Shown: positions 49,103 to 59,378 of the stretch, in pieces
How the letters are laid out: the number at the start of each line of letters is the position of its first letter
Numbering within the stretch: position 1 is the stretch's first letter
NCBI GenBank assembly: GCA_022316685.1
Contig: JAKJHU010000136.1
Coordinates: forward strand, 1,178,001-1,242,000
Reading direction: 5' to 3'
DNA from: Progne subis subis
Lineage: Eukaryota > Chordata > Aves > Passeriformes > Hirundinidae
DNA: 64,000 nucleotides
Notes under the pieces: generated by a model
Told to the model about the DNA's origin: nothing
The model's input: only the letters and a program-made list of their open reading frames with translations
Database searches by the model: none
Position numbers and translations under genes: made by a program

Positions 49103-49213
49103 ATGTCCACCCAGATGTTCGAGGGAAAGGGGCATGCAGCCGTCTACCAGAAATACAGGTTTGCACCGGGCAAAGAGCTGCAGCAGACCATCATCTCCTA
49201 CCTGCAGGAAAAG
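49103..49213 (+). CDS. Methyltransferase coding exon 1
   Basis: ATG at 49103 and 37 codons ending YLQEK, followed by gtgagt. An in-frame upstream extension exists, but it begins in GC-rich sequence before the likely 3' splice site at 49084, so this ATG is preferred. Confidence 0.9.
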
Positions 49214-51670
49214 GTGAGTGGGGTACGGCCAGGCCGGAGGAAAAATCCAAGGAGTATTTAATTGTGGGCAGCCGTGTTTACCTTGCTGGGAGTGTCACCT
49301 TGGTCGGTGCCTCGGGGGAAGATAAAGCAGCTGGGTTTAAGGCCAGAAAGGGGCACGGAAGAGGCTTTCTACAGGTTCTGCTGTGCCAAGGCTGTTCCCG
49401 AGTGGGTGCTGGGGGAGGGAACGGGGTGAAAGCGCAGGAATTGGGTGGCTGCTCGCTGAGACACATCCACTGCTCCCCGCAGAAAGCAATCCCCGCGGAG
49501 CTGGCGGTGGACGTTGGCTGCGGCTCGGGACAAGGCACCCACTTCCTTGGGCAGCACTTCAAGAAGGTGGTGGGGACGGACATCAGCGAAGCGCAGGTCC
49601 AGGAGGCCAAGGCCACCCCCTGCCTGCCCAACATCTCCTACGTGTGAGTGTCAGCGCAGCACGCCCAGCCAAAGGCAGAATCCAGCTCCTCACGGGGCGG
49701 TGGTGGTTCGTGAGCACGGCTGTTGTAAGAGCCAGCTGGCACCAAGGGTTCCCTTGATGGAATGCCTGCTGTGAACAGGCAGTAACACTTCCAGAAGCCG
49801 CGGTCTGGCGTCCCAGACCCGTCAGGAAATGCCCGCCGAGCCCGTGTCCCCCCGCTCTGTCATTCCCACCTCACGCGCAGCTTTTCCCCCGGCAGCGCGT
49901 GCCCCGCGGAGGAGCTGCCGTTCCAGGACGGCTCTGTGGACGTGCTGACGGCCTTCACGGCCGCGCACTGGTTTGACGTGGAGAAGTTCATGAGGGAGGC
50001 CCAGCGCGTGGTGAGGCCGGGCGGCTGCGTGGCCATCAGCACCTACACCGTGGACATGAGCCTGCGCTACGGGGACTGCTCCGAAAAGCTCACCAGAGTC
50101 TTCAGGGAGGTGAGCTGGTAAAACCTCGGGGCAGGGGGAAGCGTGTTAGCACCAGGATGCCGAGGGGAAGGGATGGGATTGAGGGATCCTAATGCAGAAT
50201 GGGCCAAAGGGATGGTAAGTGCAGGGTGGGATGAGGCCGAGGCAGGATTCAGAGACCTCCACACAGGACTGGCTGGATCATGAGGAAAGGGACGTGAGGA
50301 CTGATAGGGCAGACTCTGGTGGGGGTCAGGAGGGTGCCAGGGCACATCTGGGAGCTGGTATTGTCCAGGAGACTCTTCCTGTTGCCCTCATCACAGCGAA
50401 GAGAATGGGAAGTAGAAACTGTTGGGAAGCAGTCCTCAAAGGGTGTTTTAATAATTGGATAAAAGGAGACTTTCCACTATGAGTAAGAGCTGAGTAGGGA
50501 AGGCGGGAGCCTTATTTCTATAAGAGGATCCTTGAATTCTTGACATTAAGCAAGATTGGTGTATTTTAATGCAACAAGTCTTAAAAAAAAAAAAGACATA
50601 TATGAATGTATTAGATGCAGGCCCAAAGCTGAGTTAAGTGGCACCTGGGAATTTCAAGTGGTTTTGTGTTTGTTTTTAATACACTGTCCTTACAGTGCTG
50701 GGACAAGATTTTAGAATACTCACACGATAGACTAAAATATGTCTTGGATGACTACAAAGAGATCTTTGAGGCCTTGCCGTTCCCAGACAAGAAGAGGTGA
50801 GCAGAACCACCTTTGACGGTGTCAGATATTTTATCTACCACCATGTCAGCCTGTTGTCTGTGTTCCCCTGCCTCTGGGATTTAATTTGCCAGTGCTCCTT
50901 TCTTGCCCATGTCTCTTGCAGAGTCACTGATATCTATGACCAAATTCCCATGACTGTTGAGGGTGTGGTTGGTTACATGGAGTCTGCCTCTCCATATCAA
51001 ACCTTTAAGAAGAAGGACCCTGAAGCTGCAACATCCCTCCTCCAAGAGACTGAAAAGAGGTGAGAAAACTGCTTGGGAAAACAAGCAGGATGTGGGGCAC
51101 CTGTGCTATACAGCGTGTGCAGATGGAGGCTGTGCAGACCCCTTCAAAGCTGCAAGTGAGCGTGCAGGGATGTACTCCCTCCTTTCCCCCAGGGCTGGAT
51201 GCTCGTCAGGGGTTAAAGAGAAGATCCTTACATTTTAAGGACCTTAAAAAGATCCGTGTAGCAGTAGGATGTGCTTGCACCAATGTATCCATGAAACCTC
51301 TGACGTGAGACTATCCCGAGTTTCCTTACCTTGCTTTTAATTGGCAAAGGGCGTGAAAAATACTGGTGGTTGCATCTTCAGCCATCTGTTTCAGCCCCAC
51401 CAAGGGCCTGCTGGGAAGGAGTGCCTGCTCATTTATCCACTGATCAGAACAAGCCTTGTGCAGCAACTGGGAGCATGTGCTGTGGGTGGAAGAGATCTGT
51501 CTCTGGTTGTGGGTGTTGCCCCACAGGAGGTGGGAGCTGTATGAGCAGGGTGAGACCTTTCCTCTGCTTGTCCTTTTAGGATGCTGGAGACGATGGGAGT
51601 TTCCTCTCGTGAGACCCCTGTGGAGTTCTGGGTGAGGCACGTCTGTGTGCTGGGGTGCAAGGCGCGCTGA
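49103..51670 (+). CDS. Class I SAM-dependent methyltransferase, coding span of six exons
   Basis: Six coding exons join without a break to 816 nt, giving a 271-residue protein. It is a Methyltransf_11-type class I (Rossmann-fold) methyltransferase. Motif I is V46-D-V-G-C-G-S-G53, the acidic ribose-binding residue after strand 2 is D70 (GTDIS), and later motifs include PFQDGSVDVLTAFTAAHWFD (99-118) and RVVRPGG (128-134). The N-terminus MSTQMFEGKGHAAVYQKYRF has no signal peptide or membrane segment, so a cytosolic enzyme is expected. It resembles vertebrate proteins annotated as 'putative methyltransferase DDB_G0268948-like', related to the trans-aconitate/small-molecule methyltransferase group. 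The substrate is unknown. All splice sites are GT-AG and no disablement is seen. Confidence 0.9.
49483..49643 (+). CDS. Methyltransferase coding exon 2
   Basis: Acceptor ccccgcag, donor gtgagt after TACGT. Encodes residues 38-90 plus two bases of codon 91, with SAM motif I and the D70 acidic residue. Ending at TAC would also meet a GT, but only the chosen donor keeps the frame with the next exon. Confidence 0.9.
49896..50109 (+). CDS. Methyltransferase coding exon 3
   Basis: Acceptor cccggcag, donor gtgagc. Encodes ACPAEELPFQDGSVDV through LTRVFRE, the second half of the Rossmann fold. Confidence 0.9.
50696..50796 (+). CDS. Methyltransferase coding exon 4
   Basis: Acceptor ccttacag, donor gtgagc. 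Encodes CWDKILEYSHDRLKYVLDDY and on to PFPDKK, with the last codon split. Confidence 0.9.
50922..51059 (+). CDS. Methyltransferase coding exon 5
   Basis: Acceptor tcttgcag, donor gtgaga. Encodes RVTDIYDQIPMTVEGVVGYM through LLQETEK, part of the C-terminal helical region that caps the active site in this family. Confidence 0.9.
51580..51670 (+). CDS. Methyltransferase coding exon 6 (last)
   Basis: Acceptor tccttttag. Encodes MLETMGVSSRETPVEFWVRH and ends CVLGCKAR with TGA at 51668. Confidence 0.9.
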
Positions 51671-51991
51671 GAGAGCAAACCCTTCTTCTGATCTGATGCT
51701 GCAATGGAAGGAGAAGGTGGATTGTTCCCTAGAGCCCTGCTTGTAACTGCTCTTACTCCTTGGGAATATTGGTGCTGACTTTGCTGATTGAAATGTTGGG
51801 AATCTCCTGTGGGAATCAGATGGGGTTTTATGCCCCTCAGGATCCTGTCCCCCTGGGTCCTGCAGTCTGCCCAGTGCTGCTCCCTTGGCATTGGAAGCAT
51901 CCCATTGTGGACTGCTGGTTCAATAAGACGTGGGGAAGAGAATCACAGGAACAGCTGAGAAACTCACTGCATTTCTTACACAATTAATAAT

Positions 51992-51997
51992 ATTAAA
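51992..51997 (+). terminator. Candidate poly(A) signal ATTAAA
   Basis: The commonest variant poly(A) signal, about 320 bp after the methyltransferase stop codon in an AT-rich patch. No AATAAA was seen nearer. Confidence 0.4.
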
Positions 51998-53094
51998 AAT
52001 CACGCTGAGAAAGTGTTGCCTGTGTCTCCTGTTCTACACAGAGGCTGTGGAGCACCCACTGGTGTGGGAATAACTGTGCTGCATTGACTATGAGTGTCCT
52101 GATGCCCTTAGTGCCCCTCTGCTCTGTGGGGAGGGTGGGTTTTGGGTAGAAAGGGCCGTTGACCCCTTCTTGTGCCCCGGCTGAGTGAGGAGCTGCGCAG
52201 TGTCTTCGAAGGCTGCTGGAAAGGGGCTGTTCTCACCCACACTGCGCCCCCGTCCCCTGTGCCTTGCTGGCTGATGCAGCTATCAGCACCTGACCCGCCC
52301 CAGGAGTGCCTTGGCTCTAGTGAGGCCCTCAGAACAGCTCAGGAGCCTTTATGGGATCACTGCCGGAGGAGGTTTGTGCTCCATCACCACCCACACCGCA
52401 AAGGGAAGATTAGAGGCTGCATTTTTTGGGAGGGGCAAGGGGAGACATGAGGGCTCAAAGCTGGGCATACCCTGGCACAGGTCACCTCTTGTTTGCCTTC
52501 TGGATATTTCAAGTCCAGACCCACCCTCTGCAGGGATCTTTCCCTTTCCTGTAATTCCTGTCCTTGGCAAGAAAGCTTCCCTGACACCAGGGGAAGGGCT
52601 GTTCTGCCTTGGTGCATTGTTAAGAGAGGTGAAGTGCCACCTCTGCTCCTGGCCCCAGAGAGTACAGCTGGAGGGGGCTGACAGGGGCTGCAGGTACTTC
52701 TGCTGAGGTCCTGGGCTCTCAGCATCCTCAGTGAGCTCCCCTCAGCTTGCCCAGGGTGGGGAGCAAAGGCTTTGCCCCCACTTGGTTCCCCAGGAGCGTG
52801 ATGGGGTCTCGGGAGGCCAGCTCTCACATGGGAAGCCCATCAGGGATGGGAGACTGCTCTCTGTGTCCACGGCCAGGTGCTGGAGCGGCAATACCGGATC
52901 AGGCCCCGCTGTCGCTGCCTGTGGGGCCGCTGCTGGTGCAGGTTGGCTTTGGGCCAGCAGCAGCTCTCAGCCTCCCTTGCTGGGTGAGCAGGAGGGGCCG
53001 CTCCTGCCCGGGATGGCACCGGGTGCCACCACTGCTGCCCATGGTGCCTATGGCCTGACTGGCTGCCTGGGCTGGCGCAGCCCCAGCTCTGCTG
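51998..53094. other. No gene seen (intergenic)
   Basis: GC-moderate DNA between the methyltransferase and the 46-bp repeat. No supported gene. Confidence 0.45.
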
Positions 53095-53232
53095 GCAGGG
53101 AGCTTGTCCCTGTGAGGTGCATCCCTGCAGACGGTCCAGGGCAGGGAGCTTGTCCCTGTGAGGTGCATCCCTGCAGACGGCCCAGGGCAGGGAGCTTGTC
53201 CCTGTGAGGTGCATCCCTGCAGACAGTCCAGG
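53095..53232 (+). repeat. 46-bp tandem repeat, three units
   Basis: Three near-identical copies of a 46-bp unit starting CAGGGAGCTTGTCCCTGTGA, differing at only a few bases near the end of each unit. Confidence 0.95.
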
Positions 53233-53469
53233 CTGGGGAGGGCTCCTCTGGGAGGCCACATCCCTTGTCCCTACAGTGCTGGTAAAAAGGCTCCAGGGAA
53301 AAAGTGTTTGGTTTTTTTCCCTCGCTTTAAAACAAGTTGAAGTCTGCTCGCTAATTACATCTCTAATTTAATTTAAAAGCCCTTCCCTCTCTGCACCGGC
53401 ATGCAGTGGGTGCCCGGCCATGATGTGACAGCGGGGATTGCATCAGCACGTACACGGCGGTGCAGCAGA

Positions 53470-53474
53470 GCAGC
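53470..53474. repeat. Target-site duplication GCAGC (left)
   Basis: Five bases directly before the provirus, repeated exactly at 60042-60046. Confidence 0.9.
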
Positions 53475-54137
53475 TGTCTCGGTTTGAAAAAAGACAGGTG
53501 TCTGCTAAGGAGAGACAGGCCTTTCCAGGGAAATGAGGAATTTAAATTCTTCCCTCCGTGTTATTATAATTTGGAAGATTAAACGAAAAACTTTTCGGTC
53601 AGAGCTATGGGGAAAAGGAATAACAGTCCTTTACTAGTAAATATAACAGGACAGACAAACAACAACAGCAATTATAATAACAGTAAAACAGAACCAAAGA
53701 ACCCCGAGGGCAAACGGTGGAAAGCTCCGGCGCTGGTGGCTGGAAACGGTGGATTATCCTCAGCAGGCAGGCAGGGGGGTGCCCTGGCAGGCAAGGTGGG
53801 CAATGCCGGAGAAGCCGCAGCGGCTGTACCAGGGTTGACCCAAAATCCAGCAGGACAGCGAAGAAACTCCGAATTCCTGGGCACTCTAACAGATGGTAGA
53901 ATTCTCAGGACTAAACTTCTCCGGTAGCCGTGGACTCCAGCCAGCCGTCCCCGATCCGTGCTCCCCGGAAGACTGAGAGCTGTGTGTCCCCACCTCAGCT
54001 CTCCGTGAGCCTCCTCCCTCCCCCAAAACCAAGCGATCAACTTCTTTTGTCAGGTTAAGCACCGCTTAACTACTCCTACTTAAAATCTAGCGACTCATGG
54101 GGGGGAAAAATTCTACAGGAGAACTTAACCCTCAACA
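53475..54137 (-). repeat. 3' LTR of the provirus
   Basis: 663 bp, TG...CA on the sense strand (TGTTGAGGG to CCGAGACA). It matches the 5' LTR except at 53887, 53905, 53912, 53918 and 54006, where the plus strand has T against C in the 5' LTR. Confidence 0.97.
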
Positions 54138-54245
54138 TTATCCACCCCGAATTTTTCTCACCCTAACGTATTATATTGAATTTAAACCTTTAAATAATAT
54201 ACATATATATACATGTGAATATAAATACAGACACAGTCACAGTGT
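54138..54245 (-). other. Region between pol and 3' LTR, with polypurine-like tract
   Basis: About 108 bp, AT-rich, with no env. The sense strand just before the LTR reads TTCGGGGTGGATAA, the only purine-rich candidate for plus-strand priming. Confidence 0.6.
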
Positions 54246-57200
54246 TCACCGAAAAACAAGGTCCCCTTGAGGTATGCAGCGGGTCTTTCCATCCTTTTGC
54301 ATCACTCACCATGTGCAGCCAGGTCCTTGAGCAAAAACAACCCCACGAGCGGGATTGTCTTTGCTGGAGGCAGAATTAATCCAGACAGTTTTTCCTAGCA
54401 TTCCTCTCATGTGTACCACTGGAACCTTATCTCCATCTCTTGTTCTCAGGGGCTCAGACTGGGCAGGGCCTGCTCGGTTGGTGGAACCTCGAGTGTTCAC
54501 TAACCAGGTGGCCTTTGCTAAATTAATCTCCCAGTTCTTGAAAGTCCCCCCACCCAGTGCCTTCAAAGTGGTTTTAAGCAGGCCATTGCACTGTTCAACT
54601 TTCCCGGCTGCTGGCGCATGATAAGGAATATGGTACACCCACTCAATGCCGTGTTCTCTAGCCCAGGTGTTTATAAGGCTGTTCTTGAAATGAGTCCCGT
54701 TGTCAGACTCAATCTTCTCAGGGGTACTATGTCTCTACAGGATTTGCTTTTCAAGGCCCAGGATGGTGTTCCGGGCAGTAGCGTGAGGCACAGGGTAGGT
54801 CTCTAACCATCCAGTTGTGGCTTCCACCATGGTCAGCACATAGCGCTTGCCTTGGCGGGTTTGGGGAAGGGTGATGTAGTCAATTTGCCAGGCTTCCCCG
54901 TACTTATACTTGGACCATCGCCCGCCATACCATAGCGGCTTCACCCGCTTGGCCTGTTTGATAGTAGCACACGTCTCACAGTCATGGATAACCTGAGAAA
55001 TACTGTCCATGGTTAGATCTACTTCTCGGTCTCGTGCCCACTTATAGGTGGCATCTCTGCCCTGGTGACCTGAGGCATCATGGGCCCATCGAGCTAGGAA
55101 CAACTCTCCCTTGTGTTCCCAATCTAAGTCTATCTTTGACACTTCTATCTTTGCAGCTTGATCTACCTGCTCGTTGTTTCGGTGCTCCTTATTAGCCCGA
55201 CTCTTGGGGACATGGGCATCTACATGACGGACTTTGACAGGTAGCTTCTCTACCCTAGTGGCAATGTCCTTCCACTCATCTGCAGCCCAGATTGGCTTTC
55301 CTCTACGTTGCCAATTGGCCTTTTTCCACCTGTCCAGCCAACCCCACAGAGCATTGGCCACCATCCACGAATCAGTGTAGAGGTAGAGCTTTGGCCACTT
55401 CTCTCTTTCAGCAATGTCTAGGGCCAGTTGAACAGCTTTGAGTTCAGCAAGTTGGCTTGACCCACCTTCTCCTTCAGTGGCTTCTGCAACCTGTCGTGTG
55501 GGGCTCTATACAGCTGCTTTCTACTTCCGGTTTATCTCCACGATGCGGCAGGAACCGTCAGTGAAAAGAGCATAGCGTGTTTCTTCTGCTGGTAGTTGGT
55601 TGTATGGTGGACCCTCTTCTGCACGTGTCACTTGTTCCTGCTCCTCTTCATCTGTGAGACTAAAGTTCTCACCTTCCAGCCAGTTTGTAATTATCTCCAA
55701 AATCCCAGGGCGATTTGGGTTTCCAATGCGGGCACGCTGAGTGATGAGGGCAATCCATTTGCTCCATGTGGCGTCGGTGGCGTGATGAGTGGAGGGAACC
55801 TTTCCTTTAAACATCCACCCCAGCACCGGTAGTCGAGGTGCCAGCAGGAGTTGTGCTTCTGTGCCAATCACCTCTGAGGCAGCTTGAACTCTTTCATAGG
55901 CGGCCAAGATTTCCTTCTCTGTTGGAGTGTAGTTGGCTTCGGACCCTCTGTAGCTTCGGCTCTAGAATCTCAGTGGTCGGCCCCGAGTCTCCCCAGGCAC
56001 CTTCTGCCAAAGGCTCCAGGACAGGCCATTGTTCCCGGCTGCTGAGTAGAGCACGTTCTTCACATCTGGTCCCGTCCTGACTGGGCCAAGGGCTACTGCA
56101 TGAGCAATCTCCTGTTTGATCTGGGCAAAGGCTTGTTGCTGTTCAGGGCCCCAGTGGAAATCGTTCTTCTTGCGGGTGACCAGGTAGAGAGGGCTCACAA
56201 TCTGGCTGTACTCAGGAATGTGCATTCTCTAGAAACTTATGGCGCCTAGGAAAGCTTGTGTTTCCTTTTTGCTGGTCGGTGGAGACATTGCGGTGATCTT
56301 ATTGATGACCTCAGTTGGAATCTGCCGCCGTCCATCTTGCCACTTTACTCCCAGGAACTGGATCTCTCGGGCAGGTCCCTTGACCTTGCTCTGCTTGATG
56401 GCAAAACTAGCTTTCAGGAGAATTTGGATGATCTTCTCTCCTTTCTCAAACACTTCCATTGCCGTGTTCCCCCACACAATGATGTCATCGATATACTGTA
56501 GGTGCTCCGGAGCCTCACTCTTTTCCAGTGCAGCCTGGATCAGTCCATGGCAGATGGTGGGGCTGTGTTTCCACCCCTGGGGCAGTCTGTTCCAGGTGTA
56601 CTGCACGCCCCTCCAGGTGAAAGCAAACTGAGGCCTGCATTCTGCAGCCAGAGGAATGGAGAAAAATGCGTTAGCAATGTCAATGGTGGCGTACCATTTT
56701 GCTGCCTTGGACTCCAGCTCGTACTGGAGTTCCAGCATGTCCGGCACAGCAGCGCTCAATGGTGGAGTCACTTCGTTCAAGGCACGGTAGTCCACAGTCA
56801 ATCTCCATTCTCCGTCAGACTTGCGCACAGGCCAGATGGGGCTGTTGAAGGGTGAGTGGGTTTTGCTGACTACCCCTTGGCTCTCCAGCTCACGGATCAT
56901 CTTGTGGATGGGGATCACGGCATCTCGATTTGTCCGGTACTGTCGGCGGTGCACCGTCGAGGTGGCAACTGGAACTCGTTGCTCTTCTACCTTTAGGAGT
57001 CCTACTGCAGATGGGTTCTCCGACAGTCCAGGCAAGCTATTCAATTTCTTAATGCCCTCTGCCTCCACAGCTGCTATTCCAAAAGCCTACTTGAGTCCTT
57101 TAGAGTCTTTGTAATAACCATTCCGGAGGAAGTCTATGCCCAAAATACACGGGGCCCCTGAGCCAGTCACAATTGGATGTTTCTGCCACTCTTTCCTGGT

Positions 57201-57746
57201 CAGGCTCACTTCAGCTTCCAACAAAGTCAATTCCTGTGATCCCCCCGTCACCCCGGCAATGGAAATAGGTTCTGTCCCCACATATTCCGATGGTATCAGT
57301 GTACACTGCGAACCAGTATCAACTAAAGCTTCGTATTTCTGTGGCTCTGATGTGCCAGGCCATCGAATCCACACTGTCCAATAGATCCGGTTTTCCCGTG
57401 CCTCTCCCTGGCTAGAGGTAGGGCCCCTCTAGCACTGGTCATTACTCCCTTCCTGGGCATACATGGTAGAGGTTCCTTCACAGGGATCTGACATATCCTC
57501 ACTTCTATAATACCTGGCAGCTTGGTCATGTGATGTTGAGGCTACCTTCATCTTAGTGGAACCCCCTCGGTTAGTGTTTCTCTCCTTGAGCTCACGCACC
57601 CGTGCTGCCAGGGCAGAAGTGGGTTTCCCATGCCACCTTCCCATGTCTTCCCCATGGTCACTCAGAAAGAACCACAGGTCAGCTCGTGGGGTGTACCCTC
57701 TCTCTCTAGCTGGGGGCTGTTGAGCTCTGACTCTGGGGCCTGTAAC
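54246..57746 (-). pseudogene. pol: Provirus pol: protease, RT, RNase H, integrase (stops)
   Basis: The reading frame continues that of gag. Domains in order: aspartic protease with DTGSQCT (57087-57374 segment); reverse transcriptase with a YIDD active site (56229-57068); RNase H with TDGSC and a later TDSW (about 55962 down to 55370); integrase with an HDASGH...CETC zinc-binding region, then WQIDY, SDNGTH and KVEQ supplying the D, D and E of the catalytic triad (about 55180-54550). In-frame stops lie at 57431-57429, 57089-57087, 56231-56229, 55964-55962, 55523-55521, 55508-55506 and 54737-54735 (all TAG) and 54308-54306 (TGA). A TGA at 54248-54246 is probably the natural end. There are no frameshifts. 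Catalytic residues are present but the product would be fragmented. Confidence 0.9.
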
Positions 57747-59351
57747 TCACACCGGTGCCACACAGGAACTGTTCTTCTTCATCTCCTCCCTCACCTCCCT
57801 TATCTCCTCTGTCACTTCCTCCATCTTCTCCCTGAGTTCCTTTGCCACGGCAGAGACCTGAGCCTGCATTGGGCCACTGATCATGCTCTCATAATTTCTA
57901 AGCTTGTTGGCCACAGAACCCACTGTCTCTCGGTTGTTATCGGCATTAATTGTTGCAATGAAGGTGGCGTATTGAGATGGTCCTAGAGTTGCCAGATTCC
58001 ACAGCATTTGCCCTGTGCACCTGACTTTGTCGGGGTCATTATCATGCTGTCCACCCCTCCCAAAGAGTACCTCCAATACTGCCACTTCTCTCAGCTGTTG
58101 GATCCCTTCCTCAAGGGTCTTCCAGCGCATTCTGTGATGGTGCTCCTGCATTCTGTCTCTGTGGACAAACCTCTCCCTTACACTCATTAAAAGCCGCTCC
58201 CAAAGGGAAAGGGGCCCTGGCTCCCTTACGAATACCTGATTCACACCCGAGTCCTGGGTCAAGGGTCCCAAATTCCTTGCCTCACTACTATCTAGCTGCA
58301 CGCCTGTACCTATAATGTCCCAGACCCGAACTAACCAGGCTGTATAAGCCTCACGTCCCCGTCGTGCAAGATCTTTTTGCAGATTGCGGAGACTTTCATA
58401 TGTCAGGGACTCGGTGATGATCTCAACCTCTGAGTCCCCCGCGGGTTGTGAGGGCCCTCCTTTCTTATCCTTGTTGCCTGGGTGCTCTGATTTCACCTTG
58501 TACTTCTTTGTTTCCACAGGGGCCACTGCTGCTGGCTGTGGCTGCCCCTGTGGTTCAGCTGGAACCTGGACGGTTGTAACGTCTGTGGGTTCTGCTGCTG
58601 CACCATCAGACTCTCCTTTGTCGGGGCAGGGGGAGGGTTTCTCAGCAGCTGGGGCTAATGAGGCTACTACAGGGGCAAGGTACTCCCTCAGCATCTGCCC
58701 CATCTCACGGATCTCCTTCACCCAATCTGGGTGGTTTATTCCCGAGGCAGGCTGTGGGGCAGGCTCAGGCTGTGGGGCAGGCTCAGGCTGTGGGACGGGC
58801 TCAGGCTGTGGGACGGGCTCAGGCTGTGGGGCAGTATCCTTATTCTCTAGGGGAGGTATCAGGGTGGTTACCCAGGCCAGTCTCCCCTTATCTCTAAATG
58901 CTAAACAGAACAGGCATACCAGCAACACCAGCCACTGTATGATGTCATTAACATTCAGAGATTTGAACCCTTCAAAGACTGGTGGGGTAGGCCCAAAGAG
59001 CTGGGTGAAGGGTTGGGAAAAGGTTTCCCCTGGTGTCATTTCCTCACAGTATGTACCGTTGTTAAAGTAACTCCAAAAACACACAGTTAGTGTATGATAG
59101 CCCTGAATCCATGTGCCTGCCTTCCAGAGAAAATTAAAAATCCACGATTTCCTCACTTCATTAACCCATATAGCAAACTGGATGACAGCCACAGCAACCT
59201 TAGTTACAGGGCCCATGTTTAGAAAAGGGCCTGCAAATGGGAGAAATACGGCCACACCCACATGCCACCTGAACCAGACAAAGGCAGACCACAAGATGCC
59301 CAGGACACAACAATGTAGGCACTTAAGAACTGTTATTCCTTTTTCTCTCAA
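57747..59351 (-). CDS. gag: Provirus gag-like open frame
   Basis: An uninterrupted frame of 534 codons from the primer-binding region to a TGA at 57749-57747. The first codon of this span is TTG; the first in-frame ATG is at 59216-59214 (residue 46), giving 489 residues. The upstream 45 codons read hydrophobic and may be coding in relatives. Features: hydrophobic segments near residues 12-70 and about 138-152 (IIQWLVLLVCLFCLAF); a Pro-Gln-Glu repeat (PQPEPV/PQPEPA, about five units) near residue 175; a long Pro/Glu/Lys-rich linker; a helical capsid-like region; and a C-terminal charged coiled coil (EKMEEVTEEIREVREEMKK). No zinc knuckle is seen. Assignment to gag rests on position and overall layout rather than a firm domain match. 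Confidence 0.75.
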   Translation of the reverse strand: MREKGITVLKCLHCCVLGILWSAFVWFRWHVGVAVFLPFAGPFLNMGPVTKVAVAVIQFAIWVNEVRKSWIFNFLWKAGTWIQGYHTLTVCFWSYFNNGTYCEEMTPGETFSQPFTQLFGPTPPVFEGFKSLNVNDIIQWLVLLVCLFCLAFRDKGRLAWVTTLIPPLENKDTAPQPEPVPQPEPVPQPEPAPQPEPAPQPASGINHPDWVKEIREMGQMLREYLAPVVASLAPAAEKPSPCPDKGESDGAAAEPTDVTTVQVPAEPQGQPQPAAVAPVETKKYKVKSEHPGNKDKKGGPSQPAGDSEVEIITESLTYESLRNLQKDLARRGREAYTAWLVRVWDIIGTGVQLDSSEARNLGPLTQDSGVNQVFVREPGPLSLWERLLMSVRERFVHRDRMQEHHHRMRWKTLEEGIQQLREVAVLEVLFGRGGQHDNDPDKVRCTGQMLWNLATLGPSQYATFIATINADNNRETVGSVANKLRNYESMISGPMQAQVSAVAKELREKMEEVTEEIREVREEMKKNSSCVAPV

Positions 59352-59352
59352 T

Positions 59353-59373
59353 GCCCCACGTCTTTGGGCGCCA
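59353..59373 (-). other. Primer-binding site, Lys-tRNA-like but split
   Basis: Five bases after the 5' LTR, the sense strand reads TGGCGCCCAA, then AGA, then CGTGGGGC. The two outer blocks together equal the complement of the 3' end of tRNA-Lys as used by several retroviruses, with AGA inserted. The sequence may be a mutated Lys site, or may belong to a tRNA that I do not recognise. Confidence 0.55.
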
Positions 59374-59378
59374 AATTC

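Noticed and set aside
53607..53927. 106-codon frames identical in both LTRs
   Set aside because: Duplicated only because the LTRs are duplicated. They are antisense to the provirus and show no known accessory protein.
54138..54245. Possible env gene in the provirus
   Set aside because: Only about 110 bp of AT-rich DNA lies between pol and the 3' LTR; no envelope sequence is present.
58384..59070. 228-codon plus-strand frame with GCGAGSGCG repeats
   Set aside because: Antisense shadow of the proviral gag PQPEP-repeat region.
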